From Maratus speciosus (Eukaryota; Arthropoda; Arachnida; Araneae; Salticidae): a DNA stretch of 64,000 bases. Of the stretch, positions 1 through 11,524 are shown one piece after another; position 1 is the stretch's first letter; each line of letters starts with the position of its first letter. The translations under genes were made by a program, and so were the position numbers. The stretch spans positions 36,818,352 through 36,882,351 of the forward strand of contig OZ010800.1 of the NCBI GenBank assembly GCA_963932465.1, given 5' to 3'. The notes below the pieces were generated by a model. The model did not search any database, was not told the origin of the DNA, and saw only the letters and a list, made by a program, of their open reading frames with translations.

Positions 1-1895
1 ACAAGCCATTGTATTTTGTATTTTCCTGTTCTCTTTTAAGCAAGAAACATCTGATTGCAAAACAGTTTGCTCTTTACTCCTTTTCAGATATTTACTTGTG
101 AACTTTGTCGTGTAAAGAAAACACTGCTAATCTATTTTCAATTTTAATGTTTTTCACCTGCAGATGTGCTATTTTTCTTTTTGTTGTTAAGATTAATGCT
201 GAAACTTTAATGAAGATTTATAACTTTGTATAGACCATGTGTAGCTTTTCTATGTGCCCATTTTGAAGAATTTGTACACATTACCATTCCAATTCGATAA
301 GCAGTTATAAATGCATATTCAATGTATTTTAAGTTAAATCTGCATGTGTTGTTGGCGATTATTTTCATTTATTAAAAAAGTATTGCTACCAAAATAATAG
401 GAGATTCTCCATTTGAAATGCATAGGTGCATTTCTTTTACCAGTATGGCTACAGATTTATCTTACAGCATAGGTCATCAGTTTAAATATACCTATTTATC
501 TATTAAAGTAAAGAACTATTTATTCATTTATTTATTTTTTCAAAAATCATTACTTATTATTCTTACTATTTTTGAAAATGGAATTCATTATCAAAAAATA
601 AAATGCTCTCTGTGGGAGATTCTTTGAGTCTATATGTTTGAGTGTATTATATTAGAGTTTTAGACAAATCGTGAATTCATGATATATAAAAATTCAGTGG
701 TCAAAATAGTATATTAGAAGTAATGAAACTATAGTAGGTCCTAGTTTTGTCATTGTTTGTTGTGTAATATGCTATTTTTTGGAAAATATAATTTTGCGAG
801 TAATGTAATAAAAAGAAACTTGTTTGTAAGAAGCATCCATATTTTTGACGTTACATCCAGAAACTGTATATATCAATCAATACAAAGTATACCAGTGGAG
901 GTAAGCGTCTGGCAGATCAGCTGGTGCGGGGATGGATCTTCAAATTTGAATGCTTTCAGAAAATCACAGGTGTGTAGTTTTATTGTATAATAAGTGACTA
1001 CCATTAGTGATCGTCTGCAAGCAACTGGACTTCAGAAAAGAAGATTGTAAAAAATCTGTGAGTACCACTTCTATGTCAAAAGAGGAGACAGTAAAGTAAG
1101 TTTAAGTAACATCAAAAATAATATTTGTGCTCCCTACAAACTAGTCTGTTTTTAACGAGTAATTAAATTACATTTTCCAAAAATAGCATGCTGCACTACA
1201 AACTATGAGAACACAATATATTACTCAATGAGTAAGTACAAAAATTACTTAGCTGAAAATATTTTTAAATGCCCATATTGCAAATATAATGTAAAATAAA
1301 TATTTATATGTTTCAGTCTGGGGCATAAATAAAGTCTGCTGCTAAGTAAAAAAAAAAAAAAGTGTGGGCCAGCCTTACGTATATCTTCATTTTGTTTGTT
1401 ACCACGCCAATTGCACTATTTGGTTTTATTTTAAAAGATGAAAAAAAAGGCGAGGGAAGGGGGAGATATGTTTTTAGATAATAAAAGTTTATAGTGTTTT
1501 CTTTTTTAAAGTATAAAAGTGTTCTTAAAAGATGCAAAAATGGTTTGTTGTTTATATTCAAATGAGACTAAGTGTTTTTGAAAGTAAAATAATAATAATA
1601 AAAAAAAGCATTTTTAAAAGATAGAGAGTTTGTTGGTTTAAGACGACAAAGTGTCTTTGTGATTGCCACTTTAACGAGTTTTATTTATTATTTACATTTT
1701 ATTTTCGTTAAGCCTAATATGCGTATAAACCGGTGTTTGGCGACATTTACTACTTGGTGGAAAAGGGGTTTTCACTCCAAGAAAAATTCCAAGATGGCGG
1801 CCCCGGGAATTTATGACATCTGTTTCTATAGTTATGATGTCTTCATTATTGTTAAAGTAACAAATGAAAATTCAAGTTTGACCTCAAGTTAGATG
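1..1895. repeat. Composite dispersed repeat, copy 1 (parts A-B-C)
   Basis: Three consecutive blocks recur at 40142-44345. Block A (1 to about 1265) aligns with 40142-41515 with small indels. Block B (about 1261-1655) aligns with 43045-43186 plus 44121-44345. Block C (about 1656-1890) aligns with 42105-42175 plus 42941-43040. Order here is A-B-C, but A-C-B in the other copy. Both copies keep a donor-like AA|GTAAGT after the phrase ending ACAGTAAA (about 1095) or ACAATAAA. Short ORFs in one copy are broken in the other, so I do not call a protein. It could be a duplicated non-coding locus, a decayed gene fragment or an unclassified transposon. Confidence 0.75.
1791..1802 (+). promoter_or_regulatory. 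YY1-like motif AAGATGGCGGCC
   Basis: The string AAGATGGCGGCC matches the known YY1/Pho-type core-promoter element. It is preceded by AAAAATTCC, and the same 20-bp context is kept in the second copy at 43002-43013 although surrounding bases differ. GC-rich sequence is rare in this AT-rich region. Function as a promoter is inferred only. Confidence 0.35.
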
Positions 1896-2285
1896 AAATA
1901 TAATGTATTTATGATGACTCATAAGTGGATTATGGTTTTCTGAACAAAAATTATCTGTCTTTGTACTTATCATCAACCGCAAAAGTTTTTCCATTTTGTT
2001 TTAGAAACTCTTTTTTGTGAAAAAGCAAGAAACATATTATTTACTAAACAAAATTTAGGAACTTGTATTTGTACATCATTAGTTCCTATGAAAATCATAA
2101 TTAATCATCATTTTAATCCTCATCTGGTTAATTTTTTTAAGTTACAGCAAACAAATGATCTAAAAACATCCTATTTTATTTAAATATGAACTTGTTTCTA
2201 ATTATTTTAAATATATTTATAAGTTGACAGTTAAAAGTAGAAATTGTGAAAAGTTTTTGAAAATGTGTTTCAAAAGGTTTTTTTA

Positions 2286-2308
2286 AGTATTCGGTTCGGC
2301 CGAATACT
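2286..2308. repeat. Short inverted repeat AGTATTCGG/CCGAATACT
   Basis: A 9-bp perfect stem with a 5-base TTCGG loop. Further ATATTCGGC copies lie at about 2338-2362, so about 80 bp is built from repeats of one motif. Probably the end of a small MITE. The flanks at 1896-2285 and 2366-2920 are AT-rich with no recognisable gene; 2425-2520 resembles 51576-51660. Confidence 0.5.
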
Positions 2309-2920
2309 TTGATATTCAGCTTAACCAGATAGTTTGATATTCGGCCTAACTGAATATTCGGCAACCAAGAGTAGACTCGTGTTACCTAATACTACAGAAC
2401 TGTAAAAATTGTGTGCGCCTGAGTGCTTCTTTTGGCAATAAATTTTAGTATTTTTAGGAACTTAATTATAAAGTGATTAATGAATTTTAATGCATTTTTC
2501 TGTCACAGGTGATAAATCACCAAATATTCTTTATGGTTAAAATAACAGGGTTAATTATGCATAAAATCGTGTCATTAAAATGTGCCAACTGGCAGTGAAA
2601 CTGTAGCAACGAAATATTAGGTAAGAAATGAAATATAAAAAAAAAAATAAAGAGAATTTTTAATTACAATAATAAAGATGATAATTTAATATTAAGTAAA
2701 TTATAATTAAACTTCGAAAAAATATTTTAAAAATTCTCAATACATAGTTTCAAAAATGTTCTTTTCGCCTTTTCTGTTGTCATACCTGAAAAAAAAGGGA
2801 GAAAAAATAATTATTTTAATAAATTCAGTAGTTCATGCTTTCTACCAAGTCAAAGTGGTGAATTTTCCATAATTAGTCATGCCAAATTAATGTATCAGAG
2901 CATAAAATAACATATAAAGT

Positions 2921-2940
2921 AGGCGACACTAGTGTCGCCT
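2921..2940. repeat. 20-bp perfect palindrome
   Basis: AGGCGACACT followed at once by its reverse complement. A partial repeat of the half-site (TGTCGCC) follows at about 2954, and GTCGCCCAGTGA recurs near 2956 and 8774. It lies just upstream of the hAT-like relic and may belong to a transposon end. Confidence 0.6.
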
Positions 2941-3004
2941 AGTACCACGGTATTGTCGCCCAGTGATAGGGTATGGGGCCGGCAACTTTTTTTTTTTTTT
3001 TTTT

Positions 3005-4780
3005 AAACAGGTGAACAATATAAGCTGGACTCTTTGACTCAGGAGATTAGAATGGCAACAGATGTCACAGCAGTAAAAGAAAACACCGTATCACAGTTAC
3101 AAAATGCTGTTTGTTTTGCTATCCAAGTAGATGGTTCTGTTGAGAAAATATGGAGTTGATAACAAATTTGTTAGAGCACGATTTTATTTCAAAGGAACAG
3201 GACATAGAATGAGTTTTTCTAGGACAATGTAAATTCAGTAAGCGAGGAGCAGAAGGCTTCGTGAATTTTGTCAAGGTTGTATTTAATAATTTGTGCACTG
3301 AGAATATCGCAAAAAATAAGTTGACAGGCTTAACTATAAGTGGGTAAAGGAAAATACAGGCAAAAACAGCGGTCTCTGTGCTCTTATTAAACGGTACTTG
3401 GGTAAAGACTAACTTGCGTTTGATGTTTTGCTCAGGTCTGACTTAACTGTTTCGGAGTTGGAATCATCCAGCAACATTTTATCGAGTTTCTGCTCTATGC
3501 GTTAAAGTGTTTGAAGAAATATCTGGAACAGAAAATCAAAGTGCCTTTTGTTTCTCTGCACATTTTGAAGTACAGTTCGTGAAACACTTAAAAATCTTGG
3601 CAAAAGCAGTACGGCACAATTTTTCTTTCATGCAAAAACATTGAGAAAACATTGTGAACCATCAACCCTACTCATCAAAAACTGAACAAACTTCTGCTCG
3701 CGGGTTTATTCGATTATAAATAGATTTAAAAAAAGTTAACAAATCTGGCTTGCCTATTGCTAGATGTTCCGATACACTTTGAAAACCTTGAGACAGACAG
3801 TCAAAGGTCTTTCATTACACTGCCTGATAAAGAATTGATATAGAATTTGGCAAAGAAAAATTTTTACAAATTCCTTGACGTTTATCAAAAATGGGTAGAT
3901 CCTGAGGGATACGAAGAACAGTTGATGGAAATAAATGAAGACACTTAGGAATCTGAAAGTGTTTAGTAAATTGAAGGAAATCCTCAGAGATGTAAAAACA
4001 ACTCGTTAGTTTCTACCAAGAGATGCTGGTCTGCAGTGAGAAAAGAAACTATATTGAGCTGTAAAGAATTTGATTCTCAAAGATTGGAAGAGGATAAAGT
4101 GAGCATCTCCTACAGGATAGATGCTTTGTTAAATGTACGAAGATCAACAGAGGTTGCTAGTGCAGTCTACCTTGATATTGAGAACTTTTTTGGTAAAGAC
4201 GAAGTCGCCTATTTAAATGATGATGTGGTGGCTTTGTTGCGCAGATGAAAATCTGCGTCCTTCTCATTGACAGCAAGACTATTTCTACTTTAAGGCGTCT
4301 CAACCTCACTCTGTTTTAAACAAATTGGTGCTGTCATAAGTTTCTTTGACACATCACAATGTTGGCTCATAAAGTTGTTGGCACATGGAGTTGTGTCCAT
4401 ACATAGAGCTGTGCAAGGTGACGTCACGAACAGGTTTTTACTGCGGCTGTAGGACAGTTATCGCTACCTTTATCAATGCTTTTTCTATTTGTGTGTCCTA
4501 CAGCTTTTTTCATTGTTCTCAGGTAAAAATCACGTGATGTGAACTGCTCTATACGACGCTTAAATCCAAAAAACAGTCGGAACTAGTATAAAGAGAAGCC
4601 TTAAACTCAAGGATGTTCATTGCTCTTAATGGAATTGGAACAACTTTTTATGATCCAAGACCTGTTATTGCAAGGTTCCTAGAGAGCAAAGTAAAAAGTA
4701 GAACTTTTCCAGATAAAGAAACCTATGAGAAACATGAGTTTGTCAAAAAATGCTTTGCTAAAGACTGTTATTTGTAAAAT
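3005..4780 (+). pseudogene. Decayed hAT-like transposase (KIAA1586/ZNF862-type family)
   Basis: Conceptual translation shifts frame repeatedly but keeps recognisable blocks. Near 3040: an EIRMATDVTAVKENTVSQ-like stretch before a degraded substrate-domain segment. Near 3230-3400: KRGAEGFVNFVKVVFNNLC, then a LTGLT..G and NSGLCALIKRYLG series. Near 3430-3480: a segment resembling the HRSDL block. Near 3555: SAHFEVQFVKHLK. At 4036-4248: an open 70-codon segment. Near 4612: FIALNGIGTTFYDPRP. These blocks resemble hAT-derived transposases of the group that gave rise to vertebrate KIAA1586/ZNF862-like genes. Many stops and frameshifts rule out a working protein. The family is judged from motif order only; a related DUF4371/ZMYM-type transposase is the main alternative. 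Confidence 0.55.
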
Positions 4781-5324
4781 AACTTAACGAATATAATTAC
4801 TATTGTAGGATTTTGCAAACATTATAAGTAATAAAGTTTAAAAAATTTAAAACACGAATAAAATCGTTTTCTCTACCTGCTTAACTCTACTATTTTCATA
4901 AGACAGTCCCAGTCTTGTATAAAACCAAAAACTTTCTGCGCACATAAATTTTGGGTCAAAAACTTTCTGCAAATTAATTTAACGTTCAATAAAGTAACGT
5001 GCTTTATTATTTTGACGACATGAATTAAAATCAGTATTTTTAAAATAATTACCATTTAAATAAAAAATTAATTAATATTAATTAAAGAATAATTATTTTG
5101 GTTAATAAATGATAAACTTAAAAATCCATGGTAGGAAGGGTAAATTCCGATCAATTATTTTGTCAAGGCTTTTAGAAACAGCCCAATCCTTAATATTGTG
5201 ACATTTTCACATAAAATACCAGTCACTCTGTTCACAGAAATAATGTGACATTGCTTCTGAAACAGCTTAATCACATTTTGTAGGGAGACGTCCATTCATA
5301 CGTATTATCATTAAAGAGACCGAT
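4781..5324. other. AT-rich intergenic sequence, no feature seen
   Basis: Low-complexity AT-rich DNA between the transposase relic and the minisatellite. Short ORFs lack any recognisable motif. A weak repeated phrase (TTTTCACATAA / AAATAATGTGACATT) occurs near 5200-5255, without clear structure. Confidence 0.5.
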
Positions 5325-6180
5325 GAGTTTTTATCGCGACCCTTTGACGAAATTCTCGTTTTTTCCGTGACCCTTTGACGAAATTCTCGTTTTTTCCGCG
5401 ATCCTTTGACGAAATTCTCGTTTTTCCGCGATCCTTTGACGAAATTTGCGTTTTTTCTCAGATCTTTTGACGAAATTCGTTTTTTCCCCGCAATCCTTTA
5501 AGGAAATTCTCACTTTCCCGTGGCGTTTTGAAGAAATTTGCGTTTTTTTTTTCGCGATTCTTTGGCGAAATTCGCGTTTTTTCCCAGTGATTCTTTGGCG
5601 AAATTTGCATTTTCCCCGCAATCTTTTGACAGAATTCCCGCTTTTTCCCGCTATGCTTTTACGAAATTCGTTTTTTTTTTCTGCGCTCCTTTGACGAAAT
5701 TTGCGTTTTTTCTGCGATTTGACAAAATTCCCTTTTTTTAGCGACCCTTTGGCGAATTTGCGTTTTTTGCTATCTTTTGACAAAATTCTCGCTTTTTCCG
5801 CGGCCCTTTGACGAAATTCGTGTTGTTTTTCGCGATCCTTTGCGAGATTCGTTTTTTCCGCTGTTCTTTTACGAAATTTGCATTTTTTCGCGATACTTTG
5901 ACAAAATTCGGCCTTTTTTCGCTACGCTTTTGCGAAATTTCTTTTTTACCTACATTCCTTTCACGAAATTTGCGTTTTTTTCTGGGATTCTTTGAATAAA
6001 TTATCTTTTTTATGATTCTTTGAAGAAATTCGCGTTTTTTTCCGCGGTCCTTTGACGAAATTTGCGCTTTTTTGCGATGCTTTGACGAAATTGCTGATTT
6101 TTCTGCGAACGATTGATGAAATTGTTTGTTTTTCGACGACCATTTATTGAAATTCGCAATATTTTTCAGTGATATTTTTT
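5325..6180. repeat. ~30-bp minisatellite, left part
   Basis: About 28 degenerate tandem units built on TTTGACGAAATTCGCG followed by a T-run and CGCGATCC. Period is 27-35 bp with drift. The array creates long ORFs on both strands (for example a lysine/arginine-rich 150-codon minus-strand ORF at 5331-5783); these are repeat artefacts. The array resumes at 7440 after an inserted TIR element. Confidence 0.85.
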
Positions 6181-6289
6181 TATGTCTGAATTTTCGGACT
6201 GATGGCCGATTTTTTTTTAATTTTCGGAACCGAACGCCTTAAATTTTCGGAACAGAATCTCCCCTGGCAAATAATAATAAATAAATCAT
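6181..6289. repeat. Minisatellite tail block, copy 1
   Basis: The sequence around ATTTTCGGAACCGAACGCC, following the CGACGACCATTTATTGAAATT unit, is repeated after the right part of the minisatellite at about 7670-7830. It reads as the same end-of-array block twice, so the array plus tail was duplicated, or an insertion generated the copy. Confidence 0.7.
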
Positions 6290-7431
6290 AGGGGAGACCG
6301 GGGTAAGATGACTATGTTAACAATTTTTGTTGTTTTTTAATTCCTTTTTAAATAGTAAAATTAATTTTACATGAACTGTTAGAGTATTCCTTGTAGTATT
6401 AAATATATTACCATTTAATTTTTCAAATAAAAAAATAAAGGATAATTTATTTTTTCATAGCATTAACAAATCGTCATCAACACTGAAAAAGGTTGAACAT
6501 ATTTTTTCTTCTGAATATGTTACATGGTTTAACAAATGTTAAGTGTGTTTTTACATCTTACAAAGTATCAGACTACGTATAATGCATTGTAACGTAATGC
6601 TGAACTGTTTAGTTGCGCAGCTAACAATAGTCATAAATAAAAATGCCATTTTCATAATTGGAACATTATTCATGCCACCACTCTTGGCATTTACAGCACT
6701 GAATCCGTTCTTATGCTAGTGGGTCACAATATTTGCATTATTTGGGAGGTGGAGGGGGAAGGTCTTGACCCCGAGGTCGAACGGTACCCACTTGTATCGA
6801 TCAGACGATTGGAAGCGGAGATACGGCCCCGATAGGGTTTTTCTTTCGGGGGGGGGGGGCTAGGAAGGCTTAACGGATGGCAAAAATGTCTTCGTCTGTT
6901 CGCCCCCTTTCGAAAGACACCTCATCTCGATGCGATGCGTCCATTAGCCCCAGAGGAGATAGAAGCGCAATGTCGTGCGGACAAACACACAGACAAACAA
7001 GCGTTTGCAGTATTTAAATAGAACAGACAACACAGTTAGTTTAATAAATTCCGAAACACGGGGCTCGTCATCTTGCCCCGGACTGCCTGTTTAAAAATAT
7101 TCGTTTTCATTGCCATGAAGGAAGGCGATTGACATTTATTCATGGTAATAGGTAGTATTTAAACTAAGTTACTCATAAATATTAAAGAGAAACGATATAT
7201 CTAACCTGTATCTGTAGCAGAGCGTATTTACACATGCATAAAAGTTATAACGTGGCAGCAGTAAACAATCAAAGCTTCACAACTAACACAAAAATGGAGA
7301 TTTCAGCGTCTCTGTACTATTGTTTAACGAACGGTCCATAGGAGAGCCAGTAGTGTCCGGTTGATGCTACCACATAGTGGAAAACGGAAAAATTAAGACA
7401 TGACATTCGTCATCTTGCCCCGGTCTCCCCT
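6290..7431. mobile_element. 1.1-kb TIR element, AGGGGAGACCGGGG family
   Basis: The left end AGGGGAGACCGGGGTAAGAT is the reverse complement of the right end ATCTTGCCCCGGTCTCCCCT with one mismatch. The TIR core (GTCATCTTGCCCCGG) appears again internally near 7066-7081. No transposase ORF is seen. It contains a GC-rich patch at about 6740-6960 with a G-run. A clear target duplication is not visible. Organisation resembles the TIR elements at 29344-31021 and 57124-58764, which also carry internal copies of a G-rich end motif. Likely a non-autonomous DNA transposon; superfamily uncertain, pogo-like suspected. Confidence 0.75.
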
Positions 7432-7830
7432 GCACAAAATTTTGCTTTTCTTTGACGAAATTATTTTTTTAACGATCCTTTGACGAAATTCGCTTTTTTT
7501 CGCAATGCTTTGACGAAATTGGTGATTATTTCTGCGAACAATTGACGAAATTTTGCTATTCTTTGACGAAATTATTTTTTTAACGATCCTTTGTCGAAAT
7601 TCGCTTTTTTTCGCAATGCTTTGACGAAATTGGTGATTATTTCTGCAAACAATTGACGAAATTGGTTTTTCTTTCGACGACCATTTGTTGAAATTCCCAA
7701 TTTTTTTTAGTGATATTTTTTTTTGTCTGAATTTTCAGACTAATGTCCGATTTTTTTTTTCAATTTCGGAACCGAATGCCTTAAATTTTCGGAACGGAAT
7801 CACCCCTGCCAGACAATAAATACATCGTAC
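7432..7830. repeat. ~30-bp minisatellite, right part with ~113-bp duplication
   Basis: The same TTTGACGAAATT units as at 5325-6180. A block of about 113 bp (from CTTTGACGAAATTATTTTTT to the GCAACAATTGACG-like unit) occurs twice in tandem at about 7446-7670 with few differences, then a second copy of the tail block follows. Confidence 0.75.
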
Positions 7831-9150
7831 ATAAAATTGGGGAATATTTTTAATTTGTCAATATTTTTTTAAAAAAAAGCTACAAACAAGAACAAAAATT
7901 ACGTTTATCTTTCTGAAATCGCGGAAAACTTTCCGCGCACGGCATGCGTCTATTATTATACAACTCTGGACTGTCCTTTGTTATTAAAATTTTAAACCAT
8001 TGTAACTGTTATTGTAGCATTTTGGAAATATTTTATTGATACAGTTTGATTTTTTAAAACATAAAGAGTAAAATCTGATTCCTTGTTTAGTTCGTCTTTC
8101 CAAAATATTTGTAAAAGTCAAAATATGTTTAACCACTACAATTATTATTCATTTTACATTTTGGAAACATGTTATAAAATTTAACATAGTAATTTTATAT
8201 TATTTTTAAATTGGTGATTTTCATCCATCAAGAGGGAAGTATGTTTTCTTGATTAGTTCAACATTGGGTCTAAAACTATAGTTAAGGTACTATTTCACGA
8301 ACTATTTAACGATGCATTTATTTTTGAATTTCAAAATTCATTCTTGGCTCCAATTACCTAATTAGTCTGATATATTATGGTTATGAACAAAAGCAAAGTG
8401 TACAAACTAATAAAAGGTAAACAATATTTTAACTTGAATTTAAATGATGATTTTCTTATATAAAGTTTTAATTAGGCATACGAATTTGGTAGGTTAGATG
8501 ATATGTTTGGTCCTTTACTAGCATAACAATTAAAAATTTGTATGAAACGAAAATGTAGCCTCTTTAATTTTACCTAACTATAAATAAGGCGGTTTAGATG
8601 TTTCAATGACGATTTTCTAGTTTACTAACAAGCAACAGGAGAAGAACAATAGACATAACTAATAAGATATAAAAGTTTGTCAGCCAATCGATATTCTTAG
8701 TATTTGGTTTGCTGTTATAAGGGGTAGGGGTTGATTTATGAACATTTATTTGGAACAACAGACTAAACCGTTTGTCGCCCAGTGAAAATTCCTTAAAATA
8801 TGCTCTGTAATGTATTGTAACACAAGTTTTTTTAACCAACATGAATTACAGTCCTGAAATTAAAGATGATTTTTATAAACATTTAATGTTTATAAAAAAG
8901 TGGTTTAAAAAACTATTTGTATTTTTATACTTATTTAGTAGTAACTATCCTTTTTATCACAATTTAACGTTTAAACTTACAGAGAGGCAACACAATGTGT
9001 TTCATTGCCATGTTATGGTTGGAGATATATTTATTAGTGAAATCATTGCTATGCCATTTGACCCAATTATCCATTATAGCCATTGACCCAGTGAAATTTA
9101 TCAAATTCACAACATTTTTGGTTAGGTACTTCATGTCAGCCGGGCACATG
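7831..9150. other. AT-rich sequence, no gene recognised
   Basis: Unstructured AT-rich DNA. Overlapping 76-81-codon ORFs on both strands near 8603-9194 show no recognisable domain, and AT-rich DNA of this length gives such ORFs by chance. Confidence 0.5.
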
Positions 9151-9158
9151 AAATAAAC

Positions 9159-9865
9159 CAGGGCTGAAACTAGCCTTTTTTCATCCCGGCGCAAACATAG
9201 ATTTTGCCCCCCTCCCTTCCCGGCTTCTGCAAAGTAAATTTAAGAAGAGAATTTTAATCGCTGATTTATTTCAAATTTAAAATATGTAATAAAAAATACG
9301 TAATCAACTTTGTCAAATATTGATTCATTAAAACTTTGAAAACGAAATCCAAGGGAAGTCACATGAAGAAACTCTCAAGCTAATGTTAAACTTATAGGAG
9401 CATTCTTTTCAAATTTCTAGCTTGCACTTTAATATTTTTAAATGATTTTTTTTTCCGTTTGGGACAGCTGAGGTTGTTTCTAACAGGATAAATGTTTACT
9501 TTTTAAATTTTGGTTGCAGTTTTTTTTTAATATATACATAAAATTACTTTCACTTTTTGAACCGGTTCTAAAAGTTTAAGTAGCCTCATAAAAAAAACTT
9601 GAACCAAAATCGAAAACGTACAACCTAACAATGTTAAAGATCAAACTCAGCTATCTTAAGGGAAAAAATATATATTAAAATGCAAGAGAGAAATTTGAAA
9701 AGAATGCTCCCATATTTAACATTAGCTTGCGAGTTTCTTCGTGTGACTAGTGTAGCTTCTTAAGAAATCAAAGACCAAAATTCATTTGGCACCCCCTTCG
9801 TTTTCCTTTCGGCGACCAGGGAACATGCTTCCTCTGCCCCCCCCCCCCCCCTAGTTTTGATCCTG
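9159..9865. mobile_element. hAT-type non-autonomous element with 8-bp target duplication
   Basis: Ends are CAGGGCTGAAACTAG at left and CTAGTTTTGATCCTG at right, an imperfect inverted pair starting with CAGG. The flanks are AAATAAAC (9151-9158) and AGATAAAC (9866-9873), an 8-bp duplication with one mismatch, as expected for hAT elements. The interior 9357-9748 is a large imperfect palindrome. A long C-run lies just inside the right end. No transposase is encoded. Confidence 0.7.
9357..9748. repeat. Long imperfect palindrome around GAACCGGTTC
   Basis: The left arm begins AGTCACATGAAGAAACTC and the right arm ends GAGTTTCTTCGTGTGACT. Arms pair through GCTAATGTTAAA, GGAGCATTCTTTTCAAATTT and a TTGGTTGCAG-like block, converging on TTTGAACCGGTTCTAAAAG near 9560. 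The centre closely resembles that of the foldback at 17378-17829, although the outer ends differ. Confidence 0.7.
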
Positions 9866-9873
9866 AGATAAAC

Positions 9874-10688
9874 CATTAAATAATGTTCCTATTGTCATCA
9901 TTTGTATTCATTTTTTTTTAAATATAAACCTTTCATTCATTTTATTTGAAATACAAAATTTTCATTTAAAATACATATATTACATACATTTAAAATAAGT
10001 GCCTTTCACTTATTTCATAAAAAAAAGGAATAAAATAATAAGGAGAAATAATACGACGAGCCAAAATTGTTATTTCAACCTCAGTACAATGTTTCTAATT
10101 TATACAAGTGAACACTAAAAGGTATTATTGCCGGAAGAAAAAAAAAATCCAACATAAAAGTGCCTTTTGTGATCTATTGATAAAAACAGAGATCGCCCCG
10201 GCAAACATTTATACCCCTTTATTCTTCGTAATAAAAGTAGCCCCTTCACAAAATTATTTTCCATAAAAGCAACTTCACGCAATAAGAAAAAATTGTTGGG
10301 TTTTAAAATGTGTAATTTTTAATTTGCAAACAAAATAAGCTCACAAGAAAAGTATAGCAGGAAGACATTTAAAAAAGGGATGATTAAATGTTTACTTTAA
10401 ATTTAAACAACTGAATTTGATTTTTCTTTACAGAAATTTATTTTTCTCAAATCTGTAACAAAAACGCCCCCCCCCCCCCAAAAAAAAAAAAAAAAAAAAA
10501 AAAAACTTTCACCCCTGATGTGAAATCATAAAGTAAAACTTACAATTTTAAGTACATTTATTTTGCATTTTACTGTTGTTTTTATTTTGGGGGGGGGGGG
10601 GGGGGAGAGGGATGTCACAAAAAGTAGATTTAACTAAATTGGATAATTTTATACTGATTGTAGTGATGATATGTATAAGAGAATCTGC
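9874..10688. other. AT-rich spacer with C/A and G homopolymers
   Basis: No gene seen. A run of about 13 C followed by about 27 A lies at 10466-10505, and a run of about 16 G at 10590-10606. Such tracts are hard to assemble accurately. Confidence 0.5.
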
Positions 10689-10877
10689 CAGTGTCACATA
10701 GGCGTACGGTTCAGGGATGTATGGAGGGTATATGGTGGTATATGCCGTATACCTTCTGGATTTTTTTAGGAAACACCGTATACCGTCTGTTTCACAAAAA
10801 AGCTATAGTATATACACTGTAGGGTATACTCTCTGCCTTGAGCATATGCCTTCTGCATCTTTTACGACTACACCACT
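10689..10877. mobile_element. Small MITE rich in GTATAC motifs, copy 1
   Basis: Ends CAGTGTCACATAGGCG and CGACTACACCACTG are inverted repeats of the CAGTGGTG type. The interior is a series of GTATAC/GTATATGC motifs with the phrase CCTTCTGGATTTTTT. A related copy lies inverted at 51105-51249. CAGTG ends suggest hAT, but I see no clean 8-bp flanking duplication. Confidence 0.6.
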
Positions 10878-11200
10878 GGTGCAGTTGTATGTGCTCATGG
10901 GTCCCAAGTTCCACCACTAATTTCTAAAATATTCTTTTTCATTCTACTATAAAAAAGGTTTTATTTTAGATTTTATTTAAGTTTTAAAGAATTTTTTCAC
11001 ACATATTTTTTTTCCCTTAAATTTTGTTCTTTTTCTTTTGTTACAGAGACAAACATTATTAGGAATTTCTATTTCTCTAAATGTGCCATTTTTTAAAAAA
11101 TATAATAAAATGTTAAACGTTTAAAGTTTTGCAAAAAAACTAAAATAGAAAAAAAAATCCATATTTAAAAAAATAATAAAATAAAAATAAACATTCTTAA

Positions 11201-11472
11201 ATGTTAACTTTTCTTGTGAAATATGAAAAACAATTCACAAAAAATTTCATTTCAAAATTCACAAATTCACTTCACAAGCGGGTCAGAACATTCAAATTTT
11301 TACATTGCCTTAATGTTTTATTTAATTTGCTGATTTATTTAACAAATATAATTCTACTCAATTTCTTTAAAAGGAAATGCAAAAATCAACATTAAATTTA
11401 TAGTCGATCTCTATTACACATGTGCCACTAACGTACGTAACGTTTTTCACACGTACTTGTGTGAAAAAGAAT
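11201..11472. other. AT-rich spacer
   Basis: No recognised gene. It precedes the left half of a split palindromic element. Confidence 0.4.
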
Positions 11473-11524
11473 GGTACTTTTCGGTTAGCCGGGCGCCAGT
11501 GTTATATATACATATATATGTATG
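11473..11524 (+). mobile_element. Left half of split palindromic MITE (GCCGGGCGCCAGTG family)
   Basis: GGTACTTTTCGGTTAGCC, then GGGCGCCAGTG and an AT-alternating core, stop abruptly at LTR sequence. The matching right half is at 24616-24759. A complete 191-bp copy (19932-20122) shows the uninterrupted structure. The two halves together total about 196 bp, so the LTR element appears to have landed in the AT core of this MITE. Confidence 0.8.

Noticed and set aside
757..990. 77-codon ORF in composite repeat copy 1
   Set aside because: The corresponding frame in copy 2 (about 40929) stops early and has shifts, so there is no conserved coding signal.
5331..5783. 150-codon basic minus-strand ORF
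   Set aside because: It is composed entirely of the ~30-bp minisatellite, and other frames and the opposite strand are equally open.
10466..10606. C/A and G homopolymers as G-quadruplex or telomere-like sequence
   Set aside because: Single uninterrupted runs without a telomeric motif or four spaced G-tracts; possibly length-inaccurate in assembly.
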